From Muscardinus avellanarius (taxonomy: Eukaryota > Chordata > Mammalia > Rodentia > Gliridae), in contig OY726565.1 of NCBI GenBank assembly GCA_963383645.1, forward strand, positions 32,219,931 through 32,283,930: a DNA stretch of 64,000 nt, in the 5' to 3' direction. Positions within the stretch are counted from its first letter, which is position 1, and every line of letters starts with the position of its first letter. The notes beneath the pieces were generated by a model. The model saw only the letters and a list, made by a program, of their open reading frames with translations. It was not told where the DNA came from and ran no database searches. Position numbers and translations under genes: made by a program. Positions 12,136-22,517 of the stretch are shown here, piece by piece.

Positions 12136-12395
12136 AATAGGGATTGTGCTTGTGTCTTTGAATCCCCTTGCTTGCTTGTTCTATCTCTTTCTGGCTTTTG
12201 TGATGTGAGGATCAGAGTCCTTGTGCTCTCCCTCTCTCTACTTCTGGCTGCCATGCCCTGAGTTTCACAGGCATTGGTCTCACGAGAACTGAACCCCAAG
12301 TCACCAACAAATGTAGAGCACATAAATCATGCGTCCTCTAAGTTTTGCATTCAGATATTTTGGATTATAGCAGTGAGAATGTTGACTGAGACAGA
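12136..12395. repeat. Dispersed repeat also present near 61925-62335
   Basis: ttttggattatagcagtgag and gactgagacaga here match ttttggatcacagcattgag and gattgagacagatgag at 62293-62332. Both copies carry a ctctctctc stretch and a catgcc(c/a)tg segment in the same order. I do not recognise the family. Confidence 0.5.
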
Positions 12396-12725
12396 GTGTA
12401 ACCTCCAAGGGAGGTTAGGCAAAACAGATAGATAAAGGCTTTGAATTTCACTCTCCCAATCTTTTCTGTTTTCAAAATAGCCTAACTTCAAAACCTTGGT
12501 CAATAGGGCCAGGCCAGATACTTGAGAAGCTGATATTTACGAATGAAGAATGCAAATTTAAATCTCGTCTTTTTTGAAGATCCTAATGGAAGATGGCTGC
12601 TAGCTGCTTTATTAGGTCCTTTCTGTCATCAGAGCTTCCACTTTCTTCATATGATTGGCAGCTCAATAGTGTCCCTGGCAACATCTTCCACAAATATATT
12701 AAAAGACTTTAATCTGTGTTTTAAA
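12396..12725. other. Unique DNA
   Basis: Nothing recognisable. Confidence 0.4.
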
Positions 12726-12729
12726 TTGG

Positions 12730-12952
12730 TATTTTATTTTATTTTATTGTGATACTGGGGATCATTAAACCCAGGGGTATTCTACCTTTGAGCTACACCT
12801 CAGCCCTATTTTTTATTCTTTATTTAGAAACAGGGTCTCACTGAGTTGCAAAGGGCCTCACTAAGTATCTGAGGCTGTCAGTGAATGAACAACCTCCTGT
12901 CTCAGCTTCCCAAATCCTGGGATTATAAGCATGTGCCATCATGCCTAGCTTA
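12730..12952 (-). mobile_element. B1-ID dimeric SINE
   Basis: gtgatactggggatcattaa (ID half), gaaacagggtctcactgag linker, and cccaaatcctgggattataa (B1 half). Confidence 0.88.
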
Positions 12953-13765
12953 GATGGGAATTTTAATAAATTACAATTATTCAAATTTTTAGAAACACCT
13001 TTAATTTCCTTTTCTTGCTTTATTGCTCTAACTAGAGTCTCAAGTACTATATTGAAAAGGAGTGGTGATAGTGGGCATCCTTGTCTTGTTCCTGATTTTA
13101 AAGAGAATTCTTGTATTTTTCCCCATTCACTATGATATTGACTGTGGGCCTATTGTATATTGCCTTTATCATGTTGAGGTATGTTCTTTCCTTTCCAATT
13201 CTCTGCAGTGCTTTTAGCATGAATGGATGTTGGGTTTTGTCAAATGCTTTTTCAGCATCTATTGAAATGATCATGGAATTTTTGTCCTTAGTTCTATTTG
13301 TGTGGTGAATTACATGGATATTTTCAACTATGTTGAATCTCTGAGATGAACATTGCATCTCTGAGATGAACCCTACTTGGCCATTATTTTAAATGCATGT
13401 TGCTAGTATTTTGTTTAGAAATTTGCACCTAGTTCATCAATGATATTAGTCTTTAGTATTCTTTTTCTTGAACTGTCTTTATTTGGTTTTTATATTAATG
13501 CGATGTTGTCTTCATAGAATGTATATAGGAGAATCTTGTCTTTTTCTATTTCTATTGGAATAGATTGAGACATGTTTTGTTTAGATTTTCTCTAACTATT
13601 TTATAGAATTTGACTGGGTAACCATCTGGACCTGGGCTTTGCTTTGATGGTAAGCTTTCATTGCTGTTTCAAACTCTTTGAGTGCTTCTGGTTAGTTTAC
13701 ATTTTTATATCTTTATGATTCAATTTAGGAAAGGTTTATGTGTCTAGATATTTGTTAATTTATTC

Positions 13766-13766
<1 letters not shown>

Positions 13767-13804
<38 letters not shown>
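13767..13804 (+). repeat. (TG)n microsatellite
   Basis: About 18 TG units at the tail of the minus-strand SINE that follows. Confidence 0.95.
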
Positions 13805-13805
<1 letters not shown>

Positions 13806-14004
13806 TACTGGGGGTAGAATCCAGGTGCTTTTTCTAACTCAGGGCTTTACTCCCAGACCTATTTTATATTTTATTTGGAAACAGGGTCTTACTAAGTTGC
13901 TAAGAGCCTCACTCAGTAGCTGAGGCTGGCTTCAAAACTGTGCGATCCTCCTGTTTCACCCTCCCAAGTGCTGGGATTACAAACGTGCGCCACCATGCCC
14001 AGCT
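13803..14004 (-). mobile_element. B1-ID dimeric SINE inserted in the L1
   Basis: ggtactgggggtagaatcca (ID half) to attacaaacgtgcgccacc (B1 half). L1 ORF2 homology is present on both sides. Confidence 0.9.
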
Positions 14005-14185
14005 TTAAGTTTTCAATTTTGTTGGAGTATAGTTTTTCAAAGTAGTTTCTGATAATCCTCCAAATGTCTATCCTGTCTGTGGTAATATCACTTTTTTATC
14101 TCTTCTTTTAGTAACAGGAAATTCTCTTTCTTTTTATTACACTGGCTAATTGTTTATCTATCTTTTTAATTTTTTTTGAGAAATC

Positions 14186-14344
14186 ATGACATGCTATCTA
14201 CTTTAAAAACCCAATAAACTCAAGCAAAAGGCTTTTTATAACTGATCAACAAATTCAGCCAAGTGTCTGAATACAAAAATCAATCTTAAACAATTAGAAT
14301 ATTTTCTATTTGCCAATCATAAATTCACTGAGAAAGAAATCCAG
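14186..14344 (+). pseudogene. L1 ORF2 fragment left of HSF1 pseudogene
   Basis: Plus-strand ORF2 homology (actcaagcaaaaggctttt, tcaacaaattcagccaag). It continues at 16401 after the pseudogene. Confidence 0.75.
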
Positions 14345-14353
14345 AAAACATTT

Positions 14354-16391
14354 CCAGATCAGGGTGGGGTTGGTGTCCACAGGAGCCACAGTGCCTGCAT
14401 GAGCCAGTGAGGCCTTGGGGCAGTTGTGTGCACAGGGTGGCCCCTGGCCCCATCATGGTTACCCTGGCCTTGGCGCCTCTTCACTGGAGCCACTTCTGCC
14501 TTTGCTGCCTCATCCAATCTGACCGGGGCTTAGCAATGGCTCAGCTTTTCTAACGAAGCTCTGAACTCTAGTGAGCTCAGTGACTCAGAACCTATGCACT
14601 CATCTCCAGGAGCCTGAATGGAAATTGTTTCTATGTGTTCAACCAGGGCCATTTCACCAAGGGGGCTGCCCAAGTACTTCAAGCACAATAACATGGCCAA
14701 CATCATAAAGCAGCTCAACCTGCACCTTCCAGAAGGTGGTCCACGTTGAGCAAGGTGGCTTGATCAAGCTTGAAAGAGATGACACCAAGTTACAGCACTC
14801 ATGCATTCTGCACAGCCAGAAACACCTCCTAGATGAGAGAAAGGTGACCAGCATGTCCACCCTAAAGAGTGAGGATATAAAGATCTGCCAGGGTAGTGTC
14901 ACCAAGCTGTTGACAGACATGCAGTTAACAAAGGGGAAGCAGGAGTGTTTGGACTCCAAGCTTTTGGCCACGAATCAGGAGAGCAAGGCCCTGTGTTGAG
15001 AAGTGGCCAGCCTGCGGCAAAAGCATGCCCAGCAGCAGAAGCATGCCCGGCAACAGAAATTCATCAACAAGCTCCTTCTTCTATTGCTGATCTTACTGGT
15101 GCAGTCAAACCAGATCTTAGTAATGAAGAGAAAGATCACCCTGCTGCTGAGTGACAGCAGCTCTGCACAATTCATGCCCAAGAATGACTGGCAGCACTTC
15201 TGGAGCATGTCTAGGACCCAGGCCAGTACTCAGCTCCATCCCTGGCCATAGCAGCTCTAGCCTGTTTGCCCCAGCACTACCATCAGCTCCAGTCCCATCA
15301 TCTCTGTCATCACTGAGTTGGCCCCTGCCAGTCCCTTGGCCTTCCCAGGCAGAGGCACAGATGAGAGGCCCTCGAGTGGGTGTCAAGGAGGAGATCCTCA
15401 GAGCTTCTGGGTGGAGGAAGCAAGTCCCAGGCACCCATCCTCTGTTGACACTCCTTTGTCCCTGACCACCCTTTTGGACTCCATCCTGCAGGAAAGGAGA
15501 GAAAGCCTGCCTCCCCCCACCCCCACCACCTCAGCTGCAGCCCCCACCTACGCTGGAAACCATGCCTCTCACTCCAGCTGCCCTCCACCCCTTAGAAGTG
15601 CCTCAGCATAACCAGCCTGGACAAAAATGAGCTCAGCTACCACTTGGATGCCATGAACTCCAACCTGGACAACCTGCAAACCATTGTGACCAGACACTGC
15701 ATCAGCATAGACTCCAGCCCTTCTGGACCTGTTCAGCCCTTTGGTGACCATGCCCAACATGAGTCTGCCTGACCTTGACAGCAGCCTGGCGAGCATCCAA
15801 GATCTCCTGTCTCTGCAGGAGCCCCCAGGCCTCTGGAGCAGCTGGAGTAGTAGATACAAGCCCTGTTCTGCTGTACCCAGACACCACAAACATAGGCAAC
15901 AGTGAGCTGCCTGTGCTCTTTGAGCTGGGGCGGGCTCCAACTTCTCCAAGGGAGATGACTATACAGATGATCCCAACATTTCCCTGCTGACAGACTCTGA
16001 GACCCCAAAGTTAAGGACCCCACTGTCCAAGAGGGCTTAGGAAGAGCAGGCTGGCCTATGGCCTGCCCCACCATCAGGGCAGGTCTTGGTCAGGCAGGAC
16101 AGGCTAAGGCCTGAGGCAGAGCGGCACCTCCAGTTTCTAATGAGGGTCCCAGAGCCTGTGCACCTGCTATCTTCACCCCAGCCCTGCAGCCAGTGGCATG
16201 GTTGGGGACTCACAGGTGTAACTGGACTGACTATAGGTTGTTCATTGAATTGTATTTTGGAGTTTTATGTGCAGGACCTCCTTCCCCCTTCACAGAGAAC
16301 TATATGAATACAGGTAGATGGACAGACGAATGGGAAGGACAGGCAGAGATCTCTAAATGGACAGGCTCTAAAAACAAAACAATACAAAACA
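14354..16391 (+). pseudogene. HSF1: HSF1 processed pseudogene
   Basis: Intronless relic of heat shock factor 1 mRNA. HSF1 is the trimeric transcription factor of the heat-shock response. Recognisable parts in order: DNA-binding domain (a segment like FDQGQFAKEVLPKYFKHNN near 14640-14690, then a segment like VVHVEQGG near 14741), the heptad-repeat trimerisation region ([17 protein letters not shown], then [14 protein letters not shown] near 15000), the regulatory region, and the C-terminal activation domain ([19 protein letters not shown] near 15630-15680; LPDLDS near 15768). The 3'UTR-like part runs from about 16040 to an A-rich end near 16391. It has many frameshifts and a TGA in place of a Trp codon before the EVASL segment. 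A small in-frame duplication of the KHAQQQ segment lies at 15023-15056. Flanking aaaacattt at 14345-14353 and 16392-16400 is a likely short TSD. It inserted into L1 ORF2 and is not functional HSF1. Confidence 0.93.
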
Positions 16392-16400
16392 AAAACATTT

Positions 16401-18451
16401 ACACTCACAATAACTCCCCTAAACAATAAAATAATTAGGAATAAACTTAACCAAGGAGGTAAAAGAACTCTAAAAGGAAAATTATCAAACACTGAAAAAA
16501 GAAATTGAAGAGGGTGGAAAAACTCCCATGCTCTTGTTTAGGCAAAATAAATATAATCAAAATGCCCATCCATCCAAAAGTGATCTACAGATTCAATGAA
16601 ATACCAATTAAAATATCAAGGGAATTCTTCAAAGATATAGAAAAATCAGTTCTTAAATTTATTTGGGCAAAATAAAAAAAACACAAAAAACCGGAAAAAC
16701 GGAATAGCCAAAACAGTTTTCAGCAATAAGAACCATGCAGGAGGCATCATAGTACCTGATATCAAACTATAATACAGAGCTATCAAAATAAAATTGCCAC
16801 AAAAGCAGACACAAAGACCAATGGAGCAGACTAAAAGAATCTGAAACAAATCCACTAACAGCCAGTTGATTTTTGAGAAAGGGGTCAAAAGCATACACTG
16901 AGGGCCAGGCGTGGTGGTGCACAATTGTAATCCCAGCGCTTGGGAGGCAGAGACAGGAGGATCATGCAGGTTCAAAGCCAGCTTATGAGACCCTGTTTCC
17001 AAATTTAAAAACTATATAAAAAATAGGTCTTGGTGTGTAGCCCAGAGTTAGAAGGGTTTCCAGGAACCCCAGTACCACCAAAAACACAAAAAACAAAAAC
17101 AAAAAACAAAAAACTGAAAAATCACCTTTTCAACAAATGGTGTTGGCAAAACTGGTAAGCCATATGCATAAAAATGAAAATAAACCCCACTTTAATCCTA
17201 TATAAATGTCAATTTAAGATTGATAAAACACTTGGAATTTATTAGACCAGAGACCTTGCAGTTACTTGAGGAGGACAATGATCCAACACTCCAACACACA
17301 GGCATGAGTATAAACTACCTCAATAATACCCTAAAGACACAGGAAATTAAAATGAGGATAAACATGTGGGATTACATTAAACCAAAGAGCTTCTGTGCAG
17401 CAAACTATCAAGAACCTCTAAAGAAAGTCAACAGAAGATTGTTGCTAGCTACTTTTCTGATAGAGGATTAGTATCTAGAAAACACAAGTCAAGAACTCAC
17501 CAACAAAAAACTGAATAACCCAATTAAAAAAAAAGGGAAAATGAACTAAATAGACACTTCACAAAAGAATAAATTCAAATGGCCAATAAATGTATAAAAA
17601 ATGTCCCACATCATTAAGCAATCAGAGAGATGCAAATCAAAACTACCTTAAGATTTCACCTAATCTCAATTAGAATGGCAATCATTAAAAACACAAACAA
17701 TAACAATGTTGGAAAGGATGTGGAGAAATAGCAATTCTGATACAATATTGGTGGGATTGAAAATTAGTATAATTACTTTGTAAAAGAGTATGGAGGATCC
17801 TCATAAGAATGGAAATGAACCTGCCATATAATTCAGCTATACCATTTCTGAGTATCTACCCCAAAAATGAAAACCAAACTACTCTGATAATACAAGTGTT
17901 TATATGTTTATAGCTATACAATTCACAATTGTCAAACTATGGAATCAGCTGGGATGTCTACCAAGAGATGAATAGATTACAAAACTAAAGGAGATTATAT
18001 GTGTATAATCTTCCATAATATATATTTTCTACTCAGCCATAAAGAAGAACAAAATTATGTCATTTGCAGGGAAATAGATCAAACTGGAGAATATTATGCT
18101 AATTGAGGTTCATAAATTACAGAATGTAAAAAGTTGGATGCTGTCCCTCATATGTGGATGCTAGAGAAAAATTAGAACACAGGAGGGACTCCAAAGAAGA
18201 AGAAAGTTCAGTTAAGTGAAGAAGGTGACCTAACTTGGGGAGATGGGGGGAATAGAGTGAAACACCTCAATGGTCATGATGTATATACACAAATTTATCA
18301 ATGAAAGTCACTGTGCTGAGCATAGGAAGGAGGGGAGAGGGAAGAAATTAAGCAGAAACTGGGGAGGGTTCAATGAGTGCTGTGCATATATATCTCTATT
18401 AACCTGAACTTAATCAAAATGTATGATTACAATGCACCAATAGAAAAAAAA
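16401..18451 (+). pseudogene. L1 ORF2 C-terminal region and 3'UTR
   Basis: ORF2 homology runs from about 16401 through 18110 (aggaataaacttaacca; cattaaaccaaagagcttctg; ttctactcagccataaagaag), with many stops and a SINE at 16901-17111. The 3'UTR has a G-rich stretch near 18235-18365. The end, tgattacaatgcaccaatag plus poly(A), is the same terminus used by the composite elements. Confidence 0.85.
16901..17111 (+). mobile_element. B1-ID dimeric SINE
   Basis: ggccaggcgtggtggtgcac start, cccagcgcttgggaggc, and an ID half with tggtgtgtagcccagagtt. The tail is AAAAAC-rich. It lies inside the L1. Confidence 0.9.
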
Positions 18452-18465
18452 ATTTTCAGAAACAC

Positions 18466-18720
18466 GAAAGATCTTCTCACTGAAATTTATCATCAGTGAA
18501 TTATTTGGAACCTCACATGTTTCTACAAAATATATGACTGGCCCACCCCTATTTATTTCTGAAGCACCTAGAATGCATTTAATGCAATCATCAGCAAGTC
18601 CTGTCCTCTACATCATTTGAACCACCTCTACAGAATTCCTCTGTTAACAATGCTCATTGGCATCATGACCACAGGAACTACGCTGCTCAGCCTATCAAGG
18701 TGCGCTATGTCAATCAACAT
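18466..18720. other. Unique DNA
   Basis: No gene or repeat recognised. Confidence 0.4.
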
Positions 18721-19030
18721 TCTCACTGTCCACACAACTTTGAACAAGGAAGATTTATTCGCTCACATTTATTTGGAGATGATGGGGTCAGTCCATGTGA
18801 ATCCAGGCTCAGAAGACAGGAAGTGGAGAGAGGGAGAGAGGGAGGCTTCCAGCATTGCGACCTTGTCTCTGTAGGGATGGGGGGACTCTAAATCCAAATC
18901 ACAACAGCAGCCTCATGGTAACCTAGAGAAGCAGGCTGGTAGAAGGGGCAGTGCAGTGAGTCTGATGGAGGCTGCTTGGCTGATTCCTGGAGCCATGCTC
19001 TGTCTTTTTGTCACAGTACCGCTCTCTGCT
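18721..19030. repeat. Possible dispersed repeat, shared with 58790-59230
   Basis: gaagatttattcgctcacat, followed by a purine (gagaga) tract and a segment like cagcagcctcatgg, resembles the sequence near 58848 (gaaagatttattttcttat) and its following gagaga tract. The similarity is weak and the family is unknown. Confidence 0.3.
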
Positions 19031-20460
19031 ACCACTGTTACTCAATCTCATTTTGGAATCAAATGAAAAATTATTTTAGGAACAATCACCCTCAGAGGGT
19101 TAAGCCCTGCAGCCTTAGCACAGTGGGAGCTCCCCAGCTTTCACTTTCTCTATATGGCAGCACTGGAGTTAATATTGCAAATCTGGATTACTCTAGAAAA
19201 TATATTATTCTCTCAGTGTAGCTCTTTCCTATTAGGGGTTTGTACTTTCTTTGTACTTAGGGTATGGACTTTTCCATGGAGTCCTACAATTATTCATAAG
19301 TATTTACCACAGTATAATAAGAACACTGCCAAGCCCCTTTGTGAGGTTGCTTTGGTGTTGGTGTGTTTCCTATTTTAGGCCCAGGAACTGACATTGAGAC
19401 AGGCAACTCTCGACTAAGGCCATGGGCTCCGACTTGGCCTGAAGGGTTGGGGAGAAGAAGCACAGGAGACCCTGGTGTTATGGAAGAAATAAAATCGCTT
19501 TTGGGATTGGTGGCCCAATATTCTCTTCAGCTCTGCCCACTAGTGTTTTGAGTGGCTGTGAGGAAATGCCCTGGAGGCACCCACACTTCCTGGAGAAGAC
19601 TGGGGGCCAGAGGATATGGAGTGGTCTACTACAGGGGTTTACTGAACCCATGCAGCCCAAGATGGACAGTAGGAGCACCGATTTTACTGTTGGAATTGTT
19701 TCAAAGTCTCCTTTGATAATTTGCATACCCTGTGACAAGTTCTACTACAAAGATAAATTATCCAATGATTTTTCCCCCCAAGGCAATGGTTAAAGGGTGA
19801 GAGGACCGTGAAGAATGTTGAATGTAGATGTTCACCTTCAGAAAAAGCATTAAAAAATAAAAAGCTGAAGACAGAAATTTAACATTTTGTGCCTTGCAAA
19901 ATAATCAAGTACTGTCAGCCAGGTTCATGACAGTAACAGAACAATCTTTATAATTTTTGTAGACTTTCCCCATTGATTCATTTTGCCACTTTTTTATCTC
20001 TACATAACAATTTAGTTATTCTCTTGACATAAATAGAATGTGGGCTTTTGCTTAGAGGAAAGATAGATAAAAACGTAGGAGGTCTGAGATACTATGTCTT
20101 ACTATTTCCATAGTTTCACTATTTTACACAGTGAGACTTGATAGAATGATCTCTTTTGTGAAACATTTACGTAGAGGAGAGAAACAAATGAGACACCAAG
20201 GTCTGTGGAATAGAAAGAAAGGAAAGAAAATGTATCCTGGAGTTATGAGGTTCAAAATTACTTGCCATTTTAGGCCTCAGTGTGTTCTTCTTAAAAGAGA
20301 GAACAGTCAGTTCTACTTCGTAGGTTAAATTGGATGACACACATATTGCACTTAGAAAATTTCCAATTACGTAGTAATTCACAGGAGAGCTGTGCTTGAT
20401 GTATTCAGTGAATGTCAGTTTCCTTCTCCCCACTAAATATCTAATATTTTATTGGCTCGT
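19031..20460. other. Unique DNA
   Basis: 1.4 kb without recognised repeats. Short open frames (19363-19551, 19548-19793, 20131-20328 on +) show no recognisable protein features. Confidence 0.5.
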
Positions 20461-20471
20461 TTGTGGTGGTG

Positions 20472-20485
20472 ACATTTGCTTCTTT
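20472..20485. repeat. Target-site duplication, left copy
   Basis: acatttgcttcttt, an exact 14-bp match to 23274-23287. Confidence 0.85.
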
Positions 20486-20494
20486 TTTTTTTTC

Positions 20495-20830
20495 AGCAAT
20501 TTATTTTTTTTTAATTTTATTTTATTGGTGCACTGTATTCATACATCATAGTGGGATACAAACTTTTGTAGACATACATGCACACATCGCCCAGTCAGCC
20601 CCCACCCGATCCCCACCCCATTCTCTCCCCATCCCTCCTTCCCATGCTTGGCTTAGTGGTTGACATCTAGTATTATAGCAATTTATCCAAAATTAAAAAT
20701 GATAATCTCACATAACAGTTTCATTTGTCTGATACCAAGTGTTTGATGATTTAAAGATAGCATTTCAATATTTCTTTTTGCTTTCTTTCTTACTAGAGCA
20801 TATTTTTTTCTGTTTTTTAGGTGAAACTAT
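20495..20830 (-). other. L1 3'UTR of the ORF1-only element
   Basis: Plus-strand landmarks ttattggtgcactgtattca, the C-rich complement of the G-rich tract (20595-20645), cccatgcttggcttagtgg and cacataacagtttcatttg all recur in the same order at 63057-63350, with few differences. Confidence 0.85.
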
Positions 20831-20869
20831 CATATATTTATATATTTATTTTTCAGAAAAAAATCTATC

Positions 20870-21560
20870 CTAATATGGAATATGAATTCTAGATACCCAC
20901 AACGATCTTGAAAAAGAACAAAGCTAGCAGATATATATTTTCTGATTTCAAGCTACAATAATTGAAACAGTGTAGTACTGTTCTAAAGGCAGATATATAG
21001 ACCATTGGAGTTAAATACAAGCCTAGAGCTAAATTCTTCCCTATATTGTCAAGTTATTTTTGACAAGGTTTCCACGAACATTTGGTGGTGGAAATAATAA
21101 TCTTTTAACTAAATATTATTGAAAAATAATAATTACATGGAAAAGAATAAAATTGGACCTTTACCTAATCCCATATACAAGTATTAACTCAAAATAGATG
21201 AAGACCTAAATATAAATCTTAAGACTATAAACTTTTAGGAGAAAATCTGGGTCATAAAACCTCACAACATTGAAATTGGCAGTGATTTCTTGGATATGAT
21301 TTCAATGGCACAGGCAACAGAAGAGTATACAAACTCCCTAAAAAATAAAAAAAATATTGTATATCCAAAGACAATGTAAACAGAGTTAATAGTTACTAAT
21401 AGAATGGGATAAAATATTTCCAAATGCTATATCTGAAGGTATATTAATATTCCAACTAGAAATCCTAAAAATTAACAACAATAAAGGCAAACAATACAAC
21501 TTAGAGATAGGTAAAAGACTAACATAAATAATGAATCTCCACAGATAACCAATCTTAGTT
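20870..21560 (+). pseudogene. Ancient L1 ORF2 relic inside the element
   Basis: Plus-strand homology to the ORF2 C-terminal region: gatttcaagctacaataatt; gtattaactcaaaatagatg; ggcacaggcaacagaagagt. It lies antisense to the ORF1 element and within its TSDs, so it was carried by the source element or captured during reverse transcription. Confidence 0.7.
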
Positions 21561-21587
21561 GTCTGTTGGATGGAAAATCTTGTTTCT

Positions 21588-22517
21588 CTAGTTCTGGAGT
21601 GTGTTACCTATTTCTTCTATGTAGTTAATCTCTTTGAGTATTTTCTCTAGCGCTGGTTTTGAAGACATAAATTCCTTCAGTTTCTGTTTGTCATGGAAGC
21701 TTCTTATTTCTCCATCTAATTTGATAGAAAATTTTGCTGGATAGGAAATTTTTGGCTGGAAGTTGTTTTCTTTCAGAGTTTGGAATATGTTACTCCAAGC
21801 CCTTCTGGCTCTCATGACTTGGTTTGGGAAGTCTGGAGTGATTCTAATTGGTTTGCCTCTGAATGTCAGTTGGCCCTTTGTTTTTGTTGCCTTTAAGATT
21901 CTCTGCTTGGCTTCCACATTGGTCATTTTGACAATTATATGGTGTGGGGATCCTCTTCTCCGATCCTGTCTAAAGGGAGTTCTATAAGTTTCCTGGATCT
22001 GTGTATCAACCTCTTGCTCTATATTTGGAAAATTTTCTGCTATTACTTCCTTTAAGAGATTGTTGATCCCTTTGGTATCACTTTCTTTTCCCTCCTCTAT
22101 TCCAATTATTCTTAGGTTAGCTCTCTTAAGATGGGCCCATATTTCTTCAATGTCAGATTCCTGCTGTTGGATATTTTTTTCTAGATTAGAAACTATGCAT
22201 TCATTTTTGGATTGCTCATCTTCTAAAAGCGAGATTCTGTTCTCCATGTGGTCTAATCGGTTGTTTGTGCTTTGAATTGAGGCCTTTACTTCATTAATTG
22301 CATCCTTTATCTCTTTTTGGCTCTCTCTGAGTTCTTTTCGAAGCACCTCTATTATTTCTACAGTTATTTTCCTGATTTGATCTTCTAGAAATCTCTGATT
22401 TTCTGTTTTATCAGGTTCTGATGTTGTGGGGTTGTGCACATTCATTACTCCAGTGTTATTCCTCTTTCCCATGATTTCGGAGGTTTGTGCCTTCTCTGGG
22501 TTCTTCCCTTGGGTCAC
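21588..22517 (-). CDS. L1 ORF1p, intact 309-residue frame
   Basis: Encodes the L1 RNA-binding chaperone that trimerises and packages L1 RNA into cytoplasmic RNPs. Parts in order: a variable N terminus (residues 1-40), a coiled coil (about 41-130, heptads around HMENRISLLEDEQ), an RRM beginning NLRIIGIEEGKE (about 134-230) that contains YRTPFRQDRR, and a C-terminal domain (about 231-300) with ISYPAKFSIKLDGEIRSF. No stop or frameshift was found. The length is near the usual 300-370 residues of mammalian ORF1p. The start is the first ATG of the frame, directly after a GC-rich 5'UTR. No sense ORF2 follows, so any activity would be in trans or in cis for this ORF1-only element. Whether it is expressed is unknown. 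Confidence 0.9.
   Translation of the reverse strand: MTQGKNPEKAQTSEIMGKRNNTGVMNVHNPTTSEPDKTENQRFLEDQIRKITVEIIEVLRKELRESQKEIKDAINEVKASIQSTNNRLDHMENRISLLEDEQSKNECIVSNLEKNIQQQESDIEEIWAHLKRANLRIIGIEEGKESDTKGINNLLKEVIAENFPNIEQEVDTQIQETYRTPFRQDRRRGSPHHIIVKMTNVEAKQRILKATKTKGQLTFRGKPIRITPDFPNQVMRARRAWSNIFQTLKENNFQPKISYPAKFSIKLDGEIRSFHDKQKLKEFMSSKPALEKILKEINYIEEIGNTLQN

Larger units (their letters stand above)
12999..14183 (-). pseudogene. L1 ORF2 fragment (inverted 5' segment)
   Basis: The longest clean stretch (13098-13358, minus) contains the RT motif [13 protein letters not shown]. Further stops disable it, and a SINE at 13803-14004 splits the 5' part. A short direct repeat (tctctgagatgaac) occurs at about 13338 and 13357. 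Confidence 0.85.
12999..18451 (+). mobile_element. L1 with twin-priming 5' inversion
   Basis: The inverted 5' segment (12999-14183, minus) encodes the ORF2 RT region and ends at a point equivalent to AIKQEKEIKG. The sense segment (14186-18451) resumes a few codons downstream and runs through the C-terminal part of ORF2 and the 3'UTR to poly(A). Candidate TSD: ttttagaaacac near 12987-12998 and ttttcagaaacac near 18453-18465 (one-base difference). The element is broken by stops. It is interrupted by a (TG)n/SINE pair, an HSF1 processed pseudogene and another SINE. Confidence 0.78.

Noticed and set aside
14736..15611. Functional HSF1-like gene from open plus-strand frames
   Set aside because: Frames are broken by frameshifts and a TGA, there are no introns, and the copy sits inside L1 ORF2 with an A-rich end.
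15117..16074. Minus-strand frames over the HSF1 relic
   Set aside because: Antisense shadows of a GC-rich former coding sequence.
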